Assembly: GCA_009602735.1 (NCBI GenBank) | Contig: WELA01003692.1 | Coordinates: forward strand, 58,624 to 106,690 | Direction of reading: 5' to 3' | Length of the DNA stretch: 48,067 nucleotides | From: Mesotaenium endlicherianum | Lineage: Eukaryota; Streptophyta; Zygnematophyceae; Zygnematales; Mesotaeniaceae | Shown: positions 41,847 through 48,067 of the stretch, one piece after another | Numbering within the stretch: the stretch's first letter is position 1 | How the letters are laid out: each line of letters starts with the position of its first letter | Position numbers and translations under genes: made by a program | The notes under the pieces: generated by a model | Database searches by the model: none | Told to the model about the DNA's origin: nothing | Seen by the model: the letters and a program-made list of their open reading frames with translations, nothing else

Positions 41847-44800
41847 TTACCATGTGAAATGCGTGACTTGCTGTTGTGCACACCGACACCGACTTCCACT
41901 GACACATCCAGTAAGGACATTGTGCATTGTTGTGCATCGTTCGCGCTGTAGCCGACTTTGTGTGAGCTTGCTCATCCACGTAATTATATCCTCGTCTAAA
42001 ATATCCTCAGAAGAGTACAATTGAAATGGATAGGAGCCGACACCTCGCTGCCGTTCACGCGTGTGCATTATCAGGTCCATGAAGTGCTGGAAAGCAGCGG
42101 ATAGCAAAGCAAACCAGTTGGTGGTCTTGTCGAAAGTAGTTCGTAAGGTGTCGCGCCTAGGAGTGCTCAGCAGGATGCTGGTTCTTCACACAAGCTCATC
42201 TTCTTTGTCTTTCTTCGGACCGTGTACTGAAGTGACCTGAGTGAAGAGCAACTTGCAGTGACGAGCTTTCCTGGGACGCGCCACTCTCGTGATGTTTCTA
42301 CTTGGTTCTCTCGAAAGTGCGAGATACAATGGCGAATGACGGTTACTCTCACACTAGCGAATGGAATCATGCAGATGTGCTGATGCCAAGTCATGCGGGG
42401 CTGCGTAGCCCGGATGGCAGAGCTGACTCGAACGGGGAAACAAAACACGGTTTGTGCTGTCGACTGAGAGCGTTGCCATCTGTGGACATGGTCTGAAACA
42501 TGTGCCTTTGTGCAACACTACAAAAGGGATGGGGGTCTTCCCCTATTCAGTCAAAGTTCTCAATCGTCTATCAAGAAGCGCTTCATTTCCAATTCGGCAA
42601 AGTCTTTGCGAAGTGCTCAGCTGAAGGCCATGGCGTTCAAGATGACAACTCTCGCGCTTCTGGCGCTGCTCAGCCTCACTTCTCTTGCGGGTAAGCTGGA
42701 ACTTTGCCAACTTGAGATTTATAAGCGTGTACCAGGCTGTATGCAGGCATTTCGTTCTCAATTGGGCGTGTGCTTGTGACTGAAGGCATACTGTCTTGCT
42801 GCAGTAAATGTGTTTTCTGATGTTGCTGCAGTGAATGTGTTTTCTGATGTACCCATGCTACGCACTGATGCAACGATGAGGGATGACGCTCTTTAGAGAG
42901 GACCCTACCATGTCCTGATTACGAAGGTGCTGCAGTGCTTGTTTTGAGCTTTCAAGTTATCTTCAGTGTTTTCTGTAGGGATCTCAATTATCAAGGAGTT
43001 CAGTCGCAAGGAGTTCAGTCGTATTGCTTCGAAGATTTCCAAGCTCACGATCCAATTTGTATATGGTGCGCATGTGTGCGTGTGAGCAGCTGGACAGGTC
43101 CTTCCAGCCACTGAGGAGGTGGTGCCAGCTGTGGAGGAAGAGGAGATGAGTGGAAGGAGTAAGCTACTCCCAATTTTTTGATTGCCTATTGCATGTGGCT
43201 CTTGTTCCTTTAGCAGGCATTCTCATCTAATCCACACATGTCTACATGTGCATGATAGGGCAATTCTTGGGTTCACTTTCATTGGTGGGAAGGTTCTAGT
43301 GTCGCAGACAGGTTGTAGAGAGCTGCTTGACGGGGAGTAGCTGTTTGCTCTAGCTCGATAACAGCATGCATATGCCTCATTTCACTAACAGTGCCCTTCC
43401 GCAGAGATGCATGATAGCAGCAGCGGTTGTCTGCCCATGCACATAGAGATGCAAGAAAGATATGAGTCGCTAAAACAGCCCAAGGGACGCTTGTGCTGAC
43501 GGAGATATGCAACCAGAATGCCCGAGTGGCATATGTGGTGTCGGTGGTCAACACCCATGCATGAAGGATATGACTTTGTTTTCTTTTCTCTCTGCTTTGT
43601 TGCCTATTCCTTACATACTCGTCGATTTGCTTTTGCTGCAGAACTGCTGGTCAAGCCCACAATTATCAACCTCAAGGCCCATCTCAACGCGGATGCTGTT
43701 GCCGGCGTGGGCCTGAAGATCAACGACGTTCTCGTCCTCCTTGGCGTGGGTCTTGAGGCCGACGCGAAGGTGAAGCTCACCATCAATGGGAAGATCAGCG
43801 CCAAGCTCGACGTGGAGGTGCTGCTCAAGGGCAAGGTCGGACCCACTGGTCCCCTGGAGCTGGTCAGCATCCTCGACCCCGTGCTTGACCTCCTGGACCC
43901 GGTCAAGGTCAACGCCGTCATTAAGCTGTACCTGCTCCAGGCTGGCCCCGGCAAGGCGGGACTGGTTGTGCTCGACATCCCCGTGAAGGTCACTCTGGTG
44001 AGTGACTTGTTACCTCTTCACAGCTGGTGGGATTGTGCACCTATTTTGCTTGATCCCTTGCGCTACACATATCTCTTACTAGTCAGTCAGCACTCATGGG
44101 CGGATGCTGTTTTGTGCCTCTTGTCTTTCCCCATCTTCTGTGGCCCATTAAATGCTGTACAATATTGGTGCTTATGTGTGCTTTACTCCACCTCTTTATG
44201 TCCTACTCCGCTTACTCGTCTCACGGCTGTTGTCCCTTGTGTGTGAATTCCAGCACGGAACAAGCAACGGAGCCCCGGTGCTGAAGATCACCGCAAGTGT
44301 GAACCTTGACATCAACCTGGCCCTCGCTATCAAGAAGCATCCCGGCAACTACTTTCTCCAGCTCGGATACCTCCCCGGCAACCTCCTCAGCATCCTCAAG
44401 AAAGTGCTCTTCTTCATCCGCGGTGTCCTTCACCACGTCTAAGTTCTCACTGCAGGAACGACGGACTGTGGCCTGTCGTAGAACAAGCGATTGTTGTGGA
44501 ACGTGGTTGGGGTCTGTCGCAGGGATGCGTGGGAGTTTCAAGGTACAGGCTGTTTTCATGTCAGCCATGTATAGTTTCTCTGGGCTTTTGAGCTTTCTTA
44601 GCAGATTTACAGCAGAGTAACCAAGGGTAGGTGAGGTCTACTAATAAGTTATGTCATATAACATGGCTTCTGCGCCTGGGTTCTAATAAGGTGGTCACCT
44701 GCCTATGAAGTGTATGCCTGCCAATCTACCCGCCTCTTTCCGTTGTTCATAATTGCTGACTACTGTAGAGGTCAGTGATTTTGATTGTGGAGATGGTGCG

Positions 44801-44910
44801 GGTACATTGGGCAGGGGAGACTTCATAGGTCTGGTGTGCTTAGACAGAAGCATTTATTGTGGACCTCCTCCCTTTGCCCCTGTGATGGGGAGTTGTAATT
44901 TACTTTCTTG
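41847..44910 (+). repeat. Segmental duplication, copy 2 (contains secreted-protein gene 2)
   Basis: It is the counterpart of 2848-5800 in the same orientation, with the same landmarks (TACCATGTGA, GACACATCCAGTAA, ACGCGTGTGCATTAT, gene, CTATGAAGTGTAT, GGGGAGTTGTAAT at about 44890). Indels are common outside exons. Confidence 0.85.
42630..44442 (+). CDS. Small secreted protein, unknown family (copy 2; four exons)
   Basis: Exons are 42630-42690, 43090-43158, 43642-43997 and 44254-44442, coding for 224 aa. Intron phases (1, 1, 0) and the sizes of exons 1, 3 and 4 match copy 1 exactly; exon 2 is one codon longer. The signal peptide is residues 1-20, followed by an acidic segment with one more Glu, ending SGRK. 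In exon 3 only four or five of 118 complete codons change the amino acid, although about 30 bases differ, so the protein has been kept under strong purifying selection. Exon 4 is more variable (KKHPGNYF for KAQPKAYS). There is no Cys or Trp. The function is unknown. The upstream TATA core reads TACAAAAG, so expression may differ from copy 1. Confidence 0.88.
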
Positions 44911-46200
44911 ATACAGTTCTTGTTTTTGTATACGTAGCTCTTGTTTCGTGTCTGAAATTTCCCATTTAACATGTGTGTGCTTTCTCTTGCCGGAGGGATT
45001 GTCATGAGATCATTGTTAGAAATTGCTTGTGACATGGATTGTAAATGTCTTCCTTACAAATGTCCCATTGAATAACTTGAATTCAGTCATGTAGATAAGT
45101 AGTGAAAGTCTTTAATCATTTGAAATCAGTTATGTGGGGTATAGTGGAGATTGATAATTTCAAATTGCATGATAAAACTACAAAACCACAAGTTTTGGAA
45201 AAATACGTCATGGATCGACAGCAAAATTGAGGACCGTTTTGCTGCATAGTGAAGAAATTAGTGTTTGGTATCCAGCATACTTCTCAGTAACAAGTTATTG
45301 AGTGCTGAACGCTTAATTGTTATACCACATGTTAAACCCACGCATTATGCAAGAGTGCTAGCCAGCTTCCATCTCGCGATGCTCTTGAACCCTCTCCATG
45401 GTAGTGGTGGCCAAGCAGCGCAAATTGGAGAGAAGCTGAACAGCACAGCGCACAAAAGACCCTCCTCTGCAACCCGCATACTCAAAATTGACACAAAGGC
45501 TCAAATTAAAGTCCATGCACGTCCCTTGGTCGATATTTGTTTCTTCTGGCCATATGAAATCGAAAGTGGAATGTTACTTGTAGAGTAAACAAGAATGTAA
45601 TCGAAGTGAGTTGACATTAAGGTACATGCTCTCAAGATGAAATACTACAGTCACCACTGCGGATGTGCATACTCCCATGTGTGGAGGGCAAGCACTTGCC
45701 TTGGCTGGCAAACCACGGGGGATAACTGAAAACGCTCGTAAGGGTCTTTACTGTAAATACATAACTCCCCTGATGCATGTCACACTTTGCGACACATTAA
45801 GACGAAACTTTGATATTGCTTATGCAGGGATACCCAGATCTCAGAAGAAGCAGATGCCCGAATGCCTGCACCAACAGCGTGCGTCTAACGAGTATCATCT
45901 TCAATGGATGATTGCACAGACTCCGCCGCCCAGAAGAAGCAGATGCACACACCCGCCCGCATCACCCCCTCCCATCTAGCTGAATTGATACTGACGGGTA
46001 ACTGGGCACGGCTGCTTCTCCTAGAGGGCAGGTCATTTCCTTTCCAGAGTTATAAAAAAGCGTGAAGTTTTTTACACTCCTTCCTTCTTTCTGCAGCCTC
46101 CCTGGCATCAAATTCTCCCAGCCTGCCTACGCTCTGTAGGCAAGGTACCACTCGGGCATACTCGGGGTTTGCCCCTCGAACATTTCAGGCCTCCTTCACT
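44911..46200. other. No supported gene
   Basis: AT-rich spacer passes into moderately GC-rich sequence after 45600. An open frame at 45265-45588 has no recognisable domain or splice context. Confidence 0.4.
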
Positions 46201-48037
46201 ACCGACTAGCATGCTCACGAGCGCGCGGTTCGCAGCCTAGCTTGGCATAGTCGGCCCCTCTGATGTGGTACAGCTCCACCTCTCCGCTACGCCAACTGCC
46301 CGCGCACAGCCAGGCCTGGTGTGGGACGCATTGCGCACGCATTTCCCGCGGTGGCTTCTCAGAAGAGAGAGTCGGACACGCTTGCACCTGGGAGCAAGCG
46401 AGCAAGCGAGCGCCACAGCAAGAGACGAGACATGCAGCCAATCAGTATTCGTCAGCATTGCTCTGCGACACGTGTGCCAGACGAAGCCCAGATATAATGC
46501 CCAGGTATAATACCCATAGGAAAATAGACACGGTGTCCTTTTCGGCTCCCGGGGCCTACACTAGAGAAGCCCACACCACAGCGGTAGCACTGATGAGAAC
46601 TTCATAATTGTTTCTGGATCCAAGCTAAGCGGCACCACCTACACAGAGCCCCAAACCTCCACCAACGACCTGATGGTACCAGACGACGGCTAGAGAGCCG
46701 TGCACGGACAAAGCACCAGTGAGAAGAAAGCATGCTCTCCCAACACGTGCCATCCACGAGGCGAGCATTGAGCGTTGTGGAAGGAAGAGGGACAGGGAGG
46801 AAGGGGGAGAAAGGAAAGTGGCAGAGGGAGAGGAAGCCAAAGAGGGATGGCCGGAGGGAAGGAGGGAGGGGGGCAGGACCTGATGGCAACTTGAAGGACT
46901 ATCGCAAATCGAGTGGCAGATCCAGTGCTGGGGAGCTGAGTCATCAGCCCTCTCCCGCGCTGACAGAGGTCCCTCTTAACGTCCCCCTAACCTGTTTCTC
47001 CTCCTCAGCCATATCGCATGACCTGTCGATTCCCCCTCTCTCAAGCGACAGACGGCGGCCAGACCTCATACGCCCTGCCCTCAACCTGATGTCAGCTCAC
47101 CCCAGCCCCGACACTAACCCCACACCTCAAAGGAGCGTGAGAGGCGATGCAACGGTGGTGACACCAATGAGAGGTGGACAAGGCCTGTCCCAGTCACACA
47201 GCTTGCAGCCGCCCCGCGTGTCTCCCTCCATGCCAGCTGTGGCACGACAGGAAACAACTTCTTCCCTTTCGTTGCTACTCTGATCACCTTGTGAGTATTC
47301 TGCACTCCCCACCTCACGCCGCGTGCGTCTGGCGGGTGTCAATTCCCTCTGCGCTCTCCCGCTCCATGCAGGCCTCCGCGCCCCCAGCCCTCACGCACCA
47401 GCCCCGCCCCTCAGGGCATCCTCGCTCATTTCCCGACACGCTATCTGCGCCAGGATAGGCAGCAGCATGAGGTGATGGCCGCCGCTGCGACCTCTTCGCC
47501 TCCCTTCTCTGTTCCAACGCTCATGCACGTCCGAGCTCGCCTCCTCTTGTTTACGGCTGCTGCTCCTGCTGCTCCTGCTGCCCTCCCTACCACCGCCCCC
47601 CGTTGCCCGCACTCCTGTGCCAGCTGACGACCGGGTGTTTCTCTTGGAGCACTCGTCCTGCTCCTGCTGCTGCTGCAGCTCGCACATGTCAGCGAGACAT
47701 CCCATAGGTTGGTCACGTCCACACCGCCGGCCCTCGCTGCTCTTCCCTTGCGCCACGTGGCCCTCTTCGTGGGACACGTGTCGATCTGCGGCAACCCCAC
47801 AGCCTCCTTGCTCCACATGGTCGCCACGCGCTCCATGCGGCGGTGCCACCTTGCGCATTTTGAGCGCTGACTGAGCAGCTGCGGCCATAAGAATCTCCTT
47901 GGGAAGCGGGTCCTCCTCTCCTTCCGACAGCTGTCTCTGCGAAAGCCTTCGGGGCCTCCTGCGCTTCCTCCTTGACCTGAGCGGCGACAACCTCAGGATC
48001 GCCCCATCGTACATGCCACTCTTGCCAGCACATGCGC
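46201..48037. other. GC-rich region without a confident gene
   Basis: Base composition rises sharply from about 46200. Several overlapping frames are open on both strands (for example 46732-47283 plus and 47391-48014 minus), as expected of GC-rich DNA. Their products are low-complexity Arg/Ser/Gly-rich. A purine-rich stretch (GGGAGG-type) is at 46775-46870, and CTGCTCCTGCTG-type repeats are at 47555-47680. It could be the edge of a gene or a CpG-rich promoter, but no exon can be defined. Confidence 0.4.
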
Positions 48038-48067
48038 CCTCATCCCCCTCCCCCTCCCCCTCCCCCT
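48038..48067. repeat. (CCCCCT)n repeat
   Basis: CCCCCT is repeated about four times and cut by the end of the window. Confidence 0.92.

Noticed and set aside
43518-44246. Continuous 242-codon frame over exon 3 of gene 2
   Set aside because: It reads through into introns on both sides. The paralogue and GT-AG sites show that only 43642-43997 is exon.
46732-48014. Long open frames on both strands of the GC-rich end (183 and 207 codons)
   Set aside because: Several frames overlap on both strands, the products are low-complexity and no domain or splice pattern is visible. High GC alone explains the open frames.

Overview
This is eukaryotic nuclear DNA, most likely from the green-plant lineage. 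The evidence is GT-AG introns in two related genes, Ty3/gypsy chromoviruses (integrase followed by a chromodomain), and primer binding sites that nearly match the plant initiator tRNA-Met. A charophyte alga such as Chara would fit, but that is a guess. The window is repeat-rich and sparsely genic, with assembly gaps at 26211, 26227-26321 and 30578.

Host genes. Only one gene type can be supported, present as two diverged copies in the same orientation: 3680-5375 and 42630-44442. Each has four exons with identical intron phases and encodes a small secreted protein (223 and 224 aa) without cysteine or tryptophan. Each has a signal peptide, a short acidic segment and a conserved strand-like core. 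I do not recognise the family. The two genes lie in a direct segmental duplication of about 3 kb (about 2848-5800 and 41847-44910).

Retroelements. Between the genes lies a nest of LTR elements that can be resolved from target-site duplications. A 1.2 kb solo LTR (E, 15419-39216, TSD CCTGT) was split by chromovirus B (15549-31465, TSD ATAAC) and by chromovirus D (32263-38941, reverse strand, TSD GAAGC). B was itself split by a different chromovirus, C (21614-30904, reverse strand, TSD ACATG). D is young and has intact gag and pol; B and C are decayed. Outside the nest are a truncated, older relative of B/D (A, 6483-9632), a solo or truncated LTR of the C family (12687-13402), and a possible further retroelement 5' end (about 11800-12680).

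Expression logic of the retroelements. In both families gag and pol are joined by a -1 shift at a canonical slippery heptamer followed by a stem-loop: A AAA AAC in B/D and T TTA AAA in C. C also carries a sense-strand accessory reading frame between pol and the 3' LTR, now broken. It is preceded by two extra copies of the element's polypurine-tract motif.

Other elements. A 957-bp non-autonomous Mutator-like element with long terminal inverted repeats and a 9-bp TSD lies at 40240-41196. The rest (1-2847, 9633-11088, 13403-15418, 39222-40230, 41206-41846, 44911-48067) holds short tandem repeats, hairpins and no gene I can support. The last 1.9 kb is GC-rich and ends in a pyrimidine repeat.
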